Under the pieces are notes generated by a model that worked only from the letters and a program-made list of their open reading frames with translations, ran no database searches and was not told the DNA's origin. A stretch of 64,000 nucleotides of DNA from Emticicia aquatica (lineage in GTDB: Bacteria > Bacteroidota > Bacteroidia > Cytophagales > Spirosomataceae), in contig NZ_CAKLPY010000001.1 of NCBI RefSeq assembly GCF_923079645.1, positions 2,128,001-2,192,000 on the forward strand, read 5' to 3'. Position 1 is the first letter of the stretch, and every line of letters starts with the position of its first letter. The position numbers and the translations under genes were made by a program. Positions 36,428-46,700 of the stretch are shown here, piece by piece.

Positions 36428-39400
36428 TCAACTTTTTCCATCTGGGTGACATGCAAAGCATGAATTACTATCGTAATTGTAGTTTCTTACACCTTTATGC
36501 TCTTTATCTGTACTTGTTTTTTTATGACAATTTAGACAGTTAAAAATGCTAAAATTACCAGCATTTGTATGGCATTCATTACACTTATTCCATTCGCCTC
36601 TATGTTTACCACTATAAATCGGAAAATATTGTGCATCATGATTAAAAGTTGAGGGTCGCCAATCTGGGTTTGTGGTATGACAAGTTGCACAATCTGTTGA
36701 AAAACCAGATGCGGCATGATTTGGATTCTTTGCAGTTTGATATGCTCCATTATGACACGAGTTACAATCGGTTGGCGTATTATTAAAAATACCTCCTGCG
36801 TGACACTGGGTACAATTTGAAGCAATATCAGCATGAGCTCCCGTTAGTTGATAATAATCATTATGGTTGAATGTCGACGGCTTCCAACCCGGGTTTGTAG
36901 TGTGACAAGTTGCACAATCTGTTGAAAAACCAGATGTTACATGATTTGGATTCTTTGCAGATTGGTATGCAGCATTATGGCATGAATTACAATCGGTTGG
37001 CGTGTTATTAAAAATACCTCCTGCGTGACACTGGGTACAATTTGTAGCAATATCAGCATGAGCCCCTGTTAGGGGATAAAAATCAGTATGATTAAAGGTC
37101 GATGGCTTCCAACCTGGGTTTGTAGTGTGACAACTTGCACAATCTGTTGAAAAACCAGATGCGGCATGATTTGGATTCTTTGCAGTTTGATACGCTCCAT
37201 TATGACATGAGTTACAATCGGTTGGCGTATTACTCACACTTCCTGCATGACATTGAACACAGTTTGATGCAATGGTAGCATGAGCTCCTGTTAAAGGATA
37301 ATAAACACTATGATTAAAAGTTGACGGTTTCCAATCTGGGTTTGTAGTATGACAACTTGCACAATCTGTTGAAAGACCCATACCAACATGGTTTGGATTA
37401 GTTGTTGTTTTATAGGCACTATTATGACATGAATTACAATCGGTTGGCGTATTACTCACACTTCCTGCATGACATTGAATACAGTTTGATGCAATGGTAG
37501 CATGAGCTCCTGTTAATGGGTAATAATTACTATGGTTGAAAGTTGACGGTTTCCAACCTGGGTTTGTAGTATGACAACTTGCACAATCTGTTGAAAGACC
37601 TATGCCAACATGGTTTGGGTTAGCTGCCGTTTTATAGACACTATTATGACATGAATTACAATCGGTTGGCGTATTATTCACACTTCCTGCATGACATTGA
37701 ACGCAGTTTGATGCAATAGTAGCATGAGCTCCTGTTAATGGGTAATAATTATTGTGGTTGAAAGTTGACGGTTTCCAACCTGGGTTTGTAGTATGGCAAC
37801 TTGCACAATCTGTTGAAAGACCTATGCCAATGTGGTTTGGATTAGCTGCTGATTTATAGGCATTATTATGACATGAATTACAATCGGTTGGTGGATTTTT
37901 ATAATTGCTCCCTGTATGACATTTGTTACAATCTTTAGCTATTTCTGCATGAGCTCCTGTCAAGGCATAAAACTTACTATGGTCAAAAATAGAGGGTGAC
38001 CAACCGAGGGCGGTTGTATGGCAGGAAGCACAATCTGTTGACAGCCCCATAGCTGCATGATTCGGATTTTTAGCCGAATTATAAGAAGCATTATGACATG
38101 AATTACAATCGGTCGAAGTGTTACTTAAACCTTTTTCATGACATTTTACACAATCATTGGCTATTGAAGCATGAGCTCCTGTCAATGGATAATAATTACT
38201 ATGATTAAAGGTGGAAGGCCTCCACCCAAGATTAGTAGTATGACAAGTTGCACAGTCGGTTGATATTCCTAAAGCTTCATGGTTCGGGTTCTTAGATATT
38301 TTATAGTCACTATTATGACACGACTTACAATCAGTTGGTGGATTTTTATAATTACTGCCAGTATGACATTTGTTACAGTCATTAGCTACAGTTGCATGCC
38401 CCCCTGTTAACGGAAAAAACCTATTATGATCAAAATTTGTTGGTTTCCAATCAGGTGAAGTAGTATGACAAGTTGCACAATCTGTTGAAAAACCTAATGC
38501 TTCGTGGTTAGGATTTTTAGTCGTTTTAAATGCTGCATTATGACATTCATTACAACCATTTGGTGTATTTACATAATTTCCTCCCTTGTGGCAATCATTA
38601 CATTTCAGTGTGCGATGAGCCCCTGTTAACGGATAAAAATCATTATGAGCAGCAAAAGTAGCTGGTTCCCAATCTGGGTTAGTGGTATGGCACAAGGCAC
38701 AATCACTTGATAAATTTAATTTAACATGATTAGGATTTGTTGTTTTTTTATAATCTGCATTATGACATGAATTACAATCATTTGGCGTATTATTATAATC
38801 GCCTTTATGACATTCTACACAACTATTGGCAATAGCTGTGTGAGCTCCTGTTAGTGGATAAAAATCATTATGTACAGGAAATCTAGCTGGAGACCAATTT
38901 GGTGCTGTTGTATGGCAAGAAGCACAATCACTTGATAAATTTAATTTGGAATGGTTTGGATTTGCTGCTTGATTAAAATCAGTTTTATGACAATCAACAC
39001 ATTCGGTTGGTGTATTATTATAATTTCCTCCAACATGACATTTTTCACAATCTTTGGCAATGGCTGCATGAGCTCCTGTTAATGGATAAAAATTATCATG
39101 ATTAGGAAAAGTTGTGGATGTCCATTCGGCAACTGTTGTAGAATGGCATGAGGAACAATCTGTTGATAAATTTAATTTAACATGATTAGGATTCACAGAT
39201 GATTTAAAATCCTTAGTATGACAATCTATACAAGTTTGGCCAATAGGTTTGAATCTAATGTTGGTTTCTGATTGATGGCATTGATTACAATCAACAGTTT
39301 TATGCACTCCAGCCAAAGGAAATGACGTTTGTTCGTGTATTGTTGTAATATTTTCTACAATCCAAGATTTTGCACTATGGCACCTAGCACAATCATTACC

Positions 39401-39685
39401 AACTGTTTGGTTGTGCATATCAGTATGGCATGAGACGCAATTAGGTGACGTTTTTACAAAATCAAATTTGGTGTGACAAACTTTACAATCTATACTTTTA
39501 TGACCACCACTTAGTTGAAAACCTGTACTTCCATGCTCAAATTTACTTTTTGAACTAAACTTCCAACTACCCGAATCGTGGCATTTTGCACAATCCATCT
39601 TAAACCCTTTCCCATGGGGCGATTGTGCATGAAGTCCAAATGCAATCAACACCAAGAATGCTATTTTAAATGACAGTCTATACAT
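36428..39685 (-). CDS. Giant multihaem cytochrome c with 43 CXXCH sites
   Basis: A 1085-residue exported protein: signal peptide MYRLSFKIAFLVLIAFGLHA, then 43 CXXCH motifs by hand count, one per 25 residues. Six haem sites precede residue 165. Eleven full repeats of 74-75 residues follow, each with three sites in the order STDCASCH, then TGAH..NCxxCH, then TDCNSCH, and each opening with NPNH. A partial twelfth repeat and a tail with four sites end the protein. NPNH, TFNH and GAH histidines can be the distal ligands. The start overlaps the 23-haem gene by 25 bases. Dense haem packing suits a long electron wire or charge store; whether it stays periplasmic or reaches the surface is not shown. 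Confidence 0.93.
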   Translation of the reverse strand: MYRLSFKIAFLVLIAFGLHAQSPHGKGFKMDCAKCHDSGSWKFSSKSKFEHGSTGFQLSGGHKSIDCKVCHTKFDFVKTSPNCVSCHTDMHNQTVGNDCARCHSAKSWIVENITTIHEQTSFPLAGVHKTVDCNQCHQSETNIRFKPIGQTCIDCHTKDFKSSVNPNHVKLNLSTDCSSCHSTTVAEWTSTTFPNHDNFYPLTGAHAAIAKDCEKCHVGGNYNNTPTECVDCHKTDFNQAANPNHSKLNLSSDCASCHTTAPNWSPARFPVHNDFYPLTGAHTAIANSCVECHKGDYNNTPNDCNSCHNADYKKTTNPNHVKLNLSSDCALCHTTNPDWEPATFAAHNDFYPLTGAHRTLKCNDCHKGGNYVNTPNGCNECHNAAFKTTKNPNHEALGFSTDCATCHTTSPDWKPTNFDHNRFFPLTGGHATVANDCNKCHTGSNYKNPPTDCKSCHNSDYKISKNPNHEALGISTDCATCHTTNLGWRPSTFNHSNYYPLTGAHASIANDCVKCHEKGLSNTSTDCNSCHNASYNSAKNPNHAAMGLSTDCASCHTTALGWSPSIFDHSKFYALTGAHAEIAKDCNKCHTGSNYKNPPTDCNSCHNNAYKSAANPNHIGIGLSTDCASCHTTNPGWKPSTFNHNNYYPLTGAHATIASNCVQCHAGSVNNTPTDCNSCHNSVYKTAANPNHVGIGLSTDCASCHTTNPGWKPSTFNHSNYYPLTGAHATIASNCIQCHAGSVSNTPTDCNSCHNSAYKTTTNPNHVGMGLSTDCASCHTTNPDWKPSTFNHSVYYPLTGAHATIASNCVQCHAGSVSNTPTDCNSCHNGAYQTAKNPNHAASGFSTDCASCHTTNPGWKPSTFNHTDFYPLTGAHADIATNCTQCHAGGIFNNTPTDCNSCHNAAYQSAKNPNHVTSGFSTDCATCHTTNPGWKPSTFNHNDYYQLTGAHADIASNCTQCHAGGIFNNTPTDCNSCHNGAYQTAKNPNHAASGFSTDCATCHTTNPDWRPSTFNHDAQYFPIYSGKHRGEWNKCNECHTNAGNFSIFNCLNCHKKTSTDKEHKGVRNYNYDSNSCFACHPDGKS
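36700..39200 (-). repeat. Tandem 222-225-bp coding repeats of the 43-haem cytochrome
   Basis: The word GGTTGGCG recurs at 36770, 36995, 37220, 37442 and 37664, giving steps of 225, 225, 222 and 222 bases. Equivalent sites continue to about 39.2 kb with more divergence. The units nearest the gene's 3' end are the most alike at DNA level, pointing to recent duplication or gene conversion there. Confidence 0.85.
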
Positions 39686-41565
39686 TGGTATTTTGCTATT
39701 TTAAATGATTTAATATTATTATTTCCTGCTAAAGTTGTTATGTGACATTTGGCACAAGCAACATTTTTGTGTTCTCCGTCTAATTTATAATTAGTATTGT
39801 CGTGGTTAAAAAATTTCGGATTCCACGATTCACTTCCATGACATTTTGCACAATCTGTTATCCCATTTTTCTCAAATTGCCTACCATGAATATCCTCATG
39901 GCAATTTGAACATTGGTGAGATAGGCCCTTAAAGATTTGATTTGGTGGATTTGACTTTTTATCAATGTGACAATCACTACATTTTGCCTTTAAATGCCCC
40001 CCAGCCAAAGGGTATTTTGTCGTTTTATGGTCAAAATTTACCACCTTCCAATTTTCTGTACTGTGACATGTACTGCATGATTGTTCTCCATAATATTTTT
40101 TGTCGATTACTCCTAAATGAATATCCTTATGACAATTTATACATTCGGTTCCTATATTATTAAATACCCATTTTTTGTCAGCCAAATGGCATGAAAAACA
40201 TGGTTGTGCAATGTGAGCTCCCTCGAGTTTGAACTTGCTTTTATTATGTTGCTCAATTGTAAACTGTGAAGGTGTAAAACCAGATACACTATGACAACTG
40301 GCACAATCAGGATATTTATCTTTTTTGGTTTCAAAATCTCCATTATGTTTATCATTATGGCAACTCATGCAATCTTTATGAGGAAGTGGGTCTGTAAAGT
40401 CACTTTTATGGCACGTTTTACAATCAACCACAGCGTGTTTTCCTTCAAGTGGGTAATCTGTTTTTTCGTGGTCAAACTTACCTGTATAAGTTTTATTTTT
40501 CAGTAAAAATGACTGCTGATTGTGACAAGACTTACAGTCATTCCCCAATTTCCCTTCATGAATATCTTTATGGCAGGTTAAGCAAGTAATGTTATTTTTC
40601 TGAGCAAATTCTTTGAAATTTCCTACTGAGCTCTCATGACATTTTTTGCAGTTAATATCTCGGTGTTTACCTTCTAAAGTATAACCAGTTACAGTATGAT
40701 TAAAACTCCTTGATGGACTAATTTTTGTAAATGATTCTTCGTTGTGGCATGTCTTACAGTTATTGCCATATTCGCCTTTATGAATATCTTTATGGCAACT
40801 CGTACAGTTTGAAAATGATAATCCTGCATATTTTACAAATTTTTTACCGTTCCGAATTTCTTCTTTGTGACAAGACGCACAGTTTTCTTTTTTATGAGCT
40901 CCAATTAAGGTAAAATTAGTTTTATCATGATTAAACATTGCTGCTTTTTTGAAATCATTAAAGTCATGGCAAGCAGTACAATCGTTAGATAGCGTTTTTT
41001 GATGGTAATCATCGTGGCATGAAAGACATTTTGTGTCTAAGCCCAAAAAGGTATTTGGCTTATTTTTTAAAGTAGCAATCGTAATATTATCTGCTTTATG
41101 ACAATCATTACAATTTTTTACTTTTGTTTTATGCCCGCCTTTTAATTCATATCCAGTAAAATTGTGGTTAAATGTATTTTTGTCAAATCTGATGGCATTG
41201 AAATTTAAACCATGATGTTCGCTATGACAAGTCATACAATCTTTGCCTTTTATTTGAGCAGATGAATGAAAGCCTTTGTTTTTTGATACTTGAGCATTCA
41301 ACTCCTTGTGGCATGCCAAACATTTCTGATTTGAAATTTTGTCTCCAATTGTATGGCATTGCGTACAATTAGAGAGCCCTTCTAATTTTGCGTGAGCTTT
41401 TGAAAGTTTCCCAGGTGATAACTGAGCATAAGAACTCGCAATAAATAATAATTGAAGCAGAAAAAATAGAATAGTCGCAAAGCATAATATCCTATTTTCT
41501 CCGCCTCTTTGGATAGAGAAAATGTGTTTTGATGTGTTAGTGATATGTGATTTATGCAAACTCAA
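39661..41565 (-). CDS. Multihaem cytochrome c with 23 CXXCH sites
   Basis: A 634-residue protein with 23 CXXCH motifs, spaced in pairs typical of cytochrome c3/c7-like modules: NCTSCHKDIHKGEYGNNC, FNH and EGKH elements recur and supply distal histidines. The hydrophobic export segment is at about 27-47 (TILFFLLQLLFIASSYAQ). No ATG precedes it. The start is a TTG at 41565 whose last two bases lie in the upstream gene's TGA stop, a TTGA overlap implying translational coupling; this leaves a long, basic N-region. It is probably periplasmic or membrane-attached and the likely electron partner of the 43-haem protein encoded next. Confidence 0.9.
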   Translation of the reverse strand: MSLHKSHITNTSKHIFSIQRGGENRILCFATILFFLLQLLFIASSYAQLSPGKLSKAHAKLEGLSNCTQCHTIGDKISNQKCLACHKELNAQVSKNKGFHSSAQIKGKDCMTCHSEHHGLNFNAIRFDKNTFNHNFTGYELKGGHKTKVKNCNDCHKADNITIATLKNKPNTFLGLDTKCLSCHDDYHQKTLSNDCTACHDFNDFKKAAMFNHDKTNFTLIGAHKKENCASCHKEEIRNGKKFVKYAGLSFSNCTSCHKDIHKGEYGNNCKTCHNEESFTKISPSRSFNHTVTGYTLEGKHRDINCKKCHESSVGNFKEFAQKNNITCLTCHKDIHEGKLGNDCKSCHNQQSFLLKNKTYTGKFDHEKTDYPLEGKHAVVDCKTCHKSDFTDPLPHKDCMSCHNDKHNGDFETKKDKYPDCASCHSVSGFTPSQFTIEQHNKSKFKLEGAHIAQPCFSCHLADKKWVFNNIGTECINCHKDIHLGVIDKKYYGEQSCSTCHSTENWKVVNFDHKTTKYPLAGGHLKAKCSDCHIDKKSNPPNQIFKGLSHQCSNCHEDIHGRQFEKNGITDCAKCHGSESWNPKFFNHDNTNYKLDGEHKNVACAKCHITTLAGNNNIKSFKIAKYQCIDCHLK

Positions 41566-42893
41566 TTATTATGCGATTTTAAGGTATAGCCAAATCTTTG
41601 TGTAATTTCAATCCCTGATTTTTTTAAAAATTGCGTTGGTAACTCTCCTCCTGCGAAAATGTAAACCAAGTCGTTTTCGAGTCTGATTTCTGCATTGTTT
41701 TTACTCAAAACCACTTCATTTTCAGAAATAGAATTAACGACCGAACTAAACTCCATTCTAATCAATTTCTGCTCAATGGCATTTTTGATATTAACCAAAT
41801 TTTTAGGCTTCAATCGGTTGAAATTTTCACTTCGATACGAAAGCGTCACGTTGTTTTCGGGAGCAAGCAAAAGAGCATTTTCTATGGCAGAATCGCCACC
41901 ACCAACTACCAATACATTCTTTTCAGAGATTAATTCAGGCTCTAAAAGTCGATAAGCAACTTTCTCCATTTCTTCGCCTTTAGTATTCAATTTTCGAGGA
42001 CTTCCCCTTCTGCCGATTGCCAAAAGCACTTTATTGGTTTCAAATTGTTCGCCACTTTCAGCAACTACAACAAAATTATTGCCCTCTTTTTTTATCTCGC
42101 TTACTTTGGTATTTTCTTGAATTGTGATTTTATTGTCATCCATTACGGTCTTCCATAAATTAAGCAATTCAGTTTTACTTGTTTCAAATAACTTAATTTT
42201 TCCGTGCCCAGGCAAATCCATTGGTGAAGTCATTACTACCTTTGCTCTTGGAAAATTAAAGACCGTTCCACCCAATGAATCTTGTTCCAAAGTCTTGAAT
42301 TTTAGCCCTAACTTCTTTGCCTGCAATGAAGCCGAAATCCCAGCAGGGCCAGCTCCAATTATCACTACATCGTATTGGGCTGTATGATTTTTTTCTAAGC
42401 TTGCATTAATATTATCTGCTGCTTGTTTTCCTTGCTCGACACTATTTTTTATCAAACCCATTCCGCCTAATTCGCCTGCAATGAAAATTCCTTTGATGTT
42501 TGTTTCAAAGTTTTGATTGACGTGTGGCAAGTCAACGCCTCTTTTTTCAGTACCTATTTTCAATGAAATAGCTTCTACAGGGCAAGCATGAAAACAAGCA
42601 CCATGTCCTACACAACTGGAAGCATTTATCAAAACACCTTTGCCGTTTACAATGCCAATAATGTCTTTTTCAGGACAGGCCGACACGCAAGCGGCTCCGC
42701 CAATACAAATATTTGGGTCGATAAATGGATACAAAGAAACAGGTTCATGTACACCTTCTTCCTTTGCTTTTTCAATCTTTTTTTCTACGATTTTTGACTT
42801 TTTTGATTTGGTTTTCACATATAAATACATCACCAAAGCACAAAGCAAAAGCCCACCGCCGTAAATCAATATTTCTTCAATTATCATTTCCAT
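41562..42893 (-). CDS. Membrane-anchored ferredoxin / FAD-NAD(P) oxidoreductase
   Basis: A 443-residue protein from ATG 42893, one base after the upstream stop. Order: TM anchor (5-26), ferredoxin-type domain (about 55-112), then a thioredoxin-reductase-like flavoprotein with FAD motif GAGPAG (180-185) and NAD(P) motif GGGDSAIE (near 333). The Fe-S motifs are C63-x5-C69-x3-C73-P and C94-x5-C100-x3-C104-P; the usual second Cys of each is Gly66 and His97. No CXXC redox pair is seen in the reductase part. It probably passes electrons between NAD(P)H and a membrane partner, in either direction. Confidence 0.85.
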   Translation of the reverse strand: MEMIIEEILIYGGGLLLCALVMYLYVKTKSKKSKIVEKKIEKAKEEGVHEPVSLYPFIDPNICIGGAACVSACPEKDIIGIVNGKGVLINASSCVGHGACFHACPVEAISLKIGTEKRGVDLPHVNQNFETNIKGIFIAGELGGMGLIKNSVEQGKQAADNINASLEKNHTAQYDVVIIGAGPAGISASLQAKKLGLKFKTLEQDSLGGTVFNFPRAKVVMTSPMDLPGHGKIKLFETSKTELLNLWKTVMDDNKITIQENTKVSEIKKEGNNFVVVAESGEQFETNKVLLAIGRRGSPRKLNTKGEEMEKVAYRLLEPELISEKNVLVVGGGDSAIENALLLAPENNVTLSYRSENFNRLKPKNLVNIKNAIEQKLIRMEFSSVVNSISENEVVLSKNNAEIRLENDLVYIFAGGELPTQFLKKSGIEITQRFGYTLKSHNN

Positions 42894-42894
42894 T

Positions 42895-43740
42895 TTAGAA
42901 TATCCATTTATAACCAAAAGCAATGGTGACGCCTACATGAATCAGCATGATAACTAACATAATAATAGCAAAAGGCAAGTGGATTACGTGCCAATAATTG
43001 AACCATTTCTGCATAACTTGCAAACGCTCAATTTTTCTGTTCATATTTAGCTCGTTACTCACCAAGCTCATCACTCCATTGAGTTTTTGCCTCTCCAAAT
43101 TTGTTTTTTTTAGCTGCTGCTTAATATTGATTTTCAGTTTCCAATCAGCCAAATATTGAGCAATTATATTTTTTTTACTGCTAGACCTTTTGGTCAAGGC
43201 CAAAATTTCATTTAATTTTTCGCTGCTTAATTCTATTTCTATTTTTTCGGCAAGTTCCGTTTGCATTCCTCTGATTTCATTGAGGCTCAGTTCCCTCCCT
43301 TGTATCGTTCTTGGAATTTGCAAATAAATAAATCTTCCAACCACGCCACTTGCCACCACTGCAACCATGCTCCAAAAACTAATTGAAACTAAGCCACCAA
43401 ATTTGAAAGAAGTATGAAACAAAATCATAATTGGACCCAAAGTGCATAAAAAAATATGAAATTCGAGCCAATGCTTTAATACCCATACTCTTGCAAGAGA
43501 CTTCATGTATTTCCGAGCTTGATAACCAAAAACACCTATAATCATTAACAATGTACCTGTAATACCTAACCCATGTCCGATTGGGCCACTTGGTTTTAGT
43601 ATTTTATGGTCGACGTGGTAAAATCTTTCTTCAATTGACGTTTTATAATAAGGTAATCCTCTATAAAACAAGTATATAGTGACCAAAATCACTATTGATG
43701 TCATTGTACCGAGGTATATTCTGTGAGCTGTTTTTGTCAT
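42895..43740 (-). CDS. Multi-pass membrane protein, probable b-type cytochrome
   Basis: A 281-residue protein with about five TM helices (8-30, 53-73, 93-113, 116-140, 250-275) and a helical cytoplasmic or periplasmic stretch (150-240). Histidines sit in or beside helices: GHGLG, LKHWLEFH, LFHTSF, WHVIH and LIHVGV. The pattern suits bis-His haem b ligation, as in cytochrome b561/ferric-reductase-like proteins, but the family is not named with certainty. It would carry electrons across the membrane between the flavoprotein encoded 1 base downstream and the multihaem proteins. It lies 46 bases after ccsBA. Confidence 0.72.
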   Translation of the reverse strand: MTKTAHRIYLGTMTSIVILVTIYLFYRGLPYYKTSIEERFYHVDHKILKPSGPIGHGLGITGTLLMIIGVFGYQARKYMKSLARVWVLKHWLEFHIFLCTLGPIMILFHTSFKFGGLVSISFWSMVAVVASGVVGRFIYLQIPRTIQGRELSLNEIRGMQTELAEKIEIELSSEKLNEILALTKRSSSKKNIIAQYLADWKLKINIKQQLKKTNLERQKLNGVMSLVSNELNMNRKIERLQVMQKWFNYWHVIHLPFAIIMLVIMLIHVGVTIAFGYKWIF

Positions 43741-43786
43741 ACTAAAATTTGTACTATGCTAATCAATTCAACATTTTACAGATATT

Positions 43787-46700
43787 TTACACCATTTTCT
43801 TCTTATAATTTCGATAAGCTAAACCACTCAAAATAACCAAAACAATTACTGTATAATACACGACTGGTGGAATCGGTACTGGGTCGCCTGCCGCGTAAGA
43901 GTGAAGGCCCGATAAATAGTAATTGACGCCAAAGTAGGTCATAATCACCGTTGCAAAACCAAACAAAGAGGCAAAATTGAAAGCATAAACACTTTGTAGT
44001 TTCGGGATAAATCTCATGTGAAGAATGAACGCATAAACCAAAATCGTAACCAAAGCCCAAGTTTCTTTGGCATCCCAACCCCAATATCTTCCCCACGATT
44101 CATTAGCCCAAACACCACCTAAATATGTACCGATGCTAATCATTGCCAAACCACCCAAAAGTGTAATTTCACTAATGATAGACAACTCTTTGATAGCTCT
44201 AATTATATTGTTTTTATTATTATCGTTGATAAATACCATGAGTAATAAATTAAGCATTCCTATTACCGCACCGAGCATCAAAAAGCCGTAACTTCCAGCT
44301 TCTAATGATACGTGAATTGTAAGCCAATAAGATTTCAAAACGGGAACTAAAGGCGTAATTTCGGGGTCGAGCCAACTCATGCTTGCAACCAATAAAATTG
44401 TAGCGGCGAGGGTTGCAGTTGCAGCCAAACCACCCAAAGATTTTCTTGAGAATAATGTGCCTGCCAACATGGTTGTCCAACCAATATAAATCATTGATTC
44501 GTAGCCATTACTCCACGGGGCTCTACCCGAAATATACCAACGAAGCCCCAAGCCAATGGTGTGAAAAATAAAGCCGATTGCCATAGCAAAAAGTGCATAT
44601 TTTGTCCATTTAGCTAGGCTGCTTTTTCTTTTGATGGTTATGTATAAAAATCCGCCAGTCAAGAGCAAGCACAAAAGGCCATAATAGTTTTTTAGTTCAT
44701 TGAAGACGTCGAGTTTATTCAATAATAATTCTGCTTTCAACTTCGTATCCGACGGGATAATGGCACTACCATTGGTTTTCTGAAAATTTGATATTTGAGT
44801 TAAAGCAGCTTCGGCATTTTGGAAATTGCCACTGTTTGAACCGTCGTTGAGTGCTTGTAAATAATTGATGAAAAGTGTTTTAGTGGCCGAATTGCTCTCA
44901 TTTCCTTGATGGTCATGCAAAATTTCCGCAGGTGAAAGCCATGTATTTGTAACATCATTAACCTGTGGAAATAATTTAAAAATACTTCCTGTAAATATCA
45001 TATTGACGATGTTTATTTTCTCGTCCAGTTTGATAATAGCCTTTTCAAAAACACCTTGGTCTTTGGGTAGCATCATTTGGGCAGTTTTCACTTGCACTTC
45101 TAAAATGTAGTTTCCTTCGTCATTAAAAAATGAAGCATAACTCATCATTTTTGCCTCGGAATTTAATATTTTTTGGATGTTAGGATGATTTGGAACTTGA
45201 ATAATTGGTGCCTTTTCCCAAAGTGAAGGATTCAGAATCATTGACAGAATCATTTGGTCGGAAGTTTGGTCAAACAATGATTCTGTTTTGGCAACTTTTC
45301 GGAGTAATTCACCGCTATATGTATTCATTGGTTTGACTCGACCGTTGTGGTCTTGTACAACTAATTTTCCAAAATTAGCAGCATGTTCTTTTGAAATTGG
45401 ATTATTTACTTGGGCGTTGGCATTGCTATAAAAAACCAAAGAAAACAATAGAAAACAGACGATATTTGCCTGCATTTGATATTCTTTTAATTTTTTAAGC
45501 AAAAATGAAAATCTACTTTTCTTATCAAAGAAATTCATTAATAAGCCTACAGTCAATAAAATATAACCAAAATATGAAATCCATGTTCCCCAAAAATCAT
45601 TGTTTACACTCAAGTAAGTTCCGAGTTCGTCTTGGTCAAAAGAAGATTGAAAAAATCTGTATCCGTTATAATCAAGAATATTATTCATGAAAATTCTTTG
45701 TTCACGATTGACTGCATTTTGTGGGTCAATCAAAGTTACTTCGCTCGCATACGAGGACGGATTTTCGGTTCCTGGGTATTTTTCCAAAATAAAATCTCGG
45801 CACATCAACGAAAATGGCAAAGTCTCAACCTTTGCACCGTAGCTAATAGCGATTTTAACATCGCCGAAATCTAAAATTTTTGGTTGTCCTTCGTCGCCTT
45901 TTCGGCCAGTTACCATCGTTTTTTGGGGTTTACCATTTACCGTTACCGAAAGATTTAGTCCAACTAAACTTTCATTCTTTATTTTTCTACTACCTGATTC
46001 GGTGGTTATAACTCCTTTTTCAATAAATTCCCCAACTACAAAACTTGAGCTTCCTACTGTATATAATGACCTTAGCATTAGTTTATGAGGTACACCACCA
46101 ACAAGGTCATCTACTTTTTGAGTAGCCATAACTCTTTGATTGACCAACTCTTGTGTTACAAATGTCAAAGAATCTTCATTTAAAATAATATTAAAAGCAT
46201 TGGGTATTTGTTCGTTTGTAAAATTGAAGTTTACACCATTGATATTTGCTTGGTCGCCTTGTTTTACATAATATTCTTCACGACCACCAGCACCACCGAT
46301 TACTACTTTTATCATCGGCAAACCATTTGGGTCAGGGCTTACCTTTTCAGTTGGATTAGGAATAAAATCATCGACATTTACATCAACTAGAGCTTTGCCA
46401 ATTTGATAGGAATTTGAAAACTTATTACTTCCCAAACTCGAAAAATAAACTGGTTCTTCAAATGAAAATGTCTTACCATTTTGCAAAACTTGAAATTTTA
46501 AGAAACTTTCAGTAGAAAGATATTTATTGCTCGTTTCGCCTTCTCTAATGTGCATCATGCCTTCAGTGCCGTAATATCGAGTAACACCAGCCCCCAAAAC
46601 AATGACAACAACCGAAAGGTGAAAACAAAGCGAAGCCCATTTTTTTTGTTTAAAGAGTTTAAAACGCCAAACATTCATCACAATGGTTGCACAAAATAAG

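Noticed and set aside
36532-36834. Open frame of 100 codons inside the giant cytochrome gene
   Set aside because: It is a shadow of the repeat-rich coding frame on the same strand and has no protein family features.
36700-39200. CRISPR-like regular repeats
   Set aside because: The period is 222-225 bases and each unit is coding in one frame with CXXCH motifs; no short repeats with unique spacers and no cas genes.
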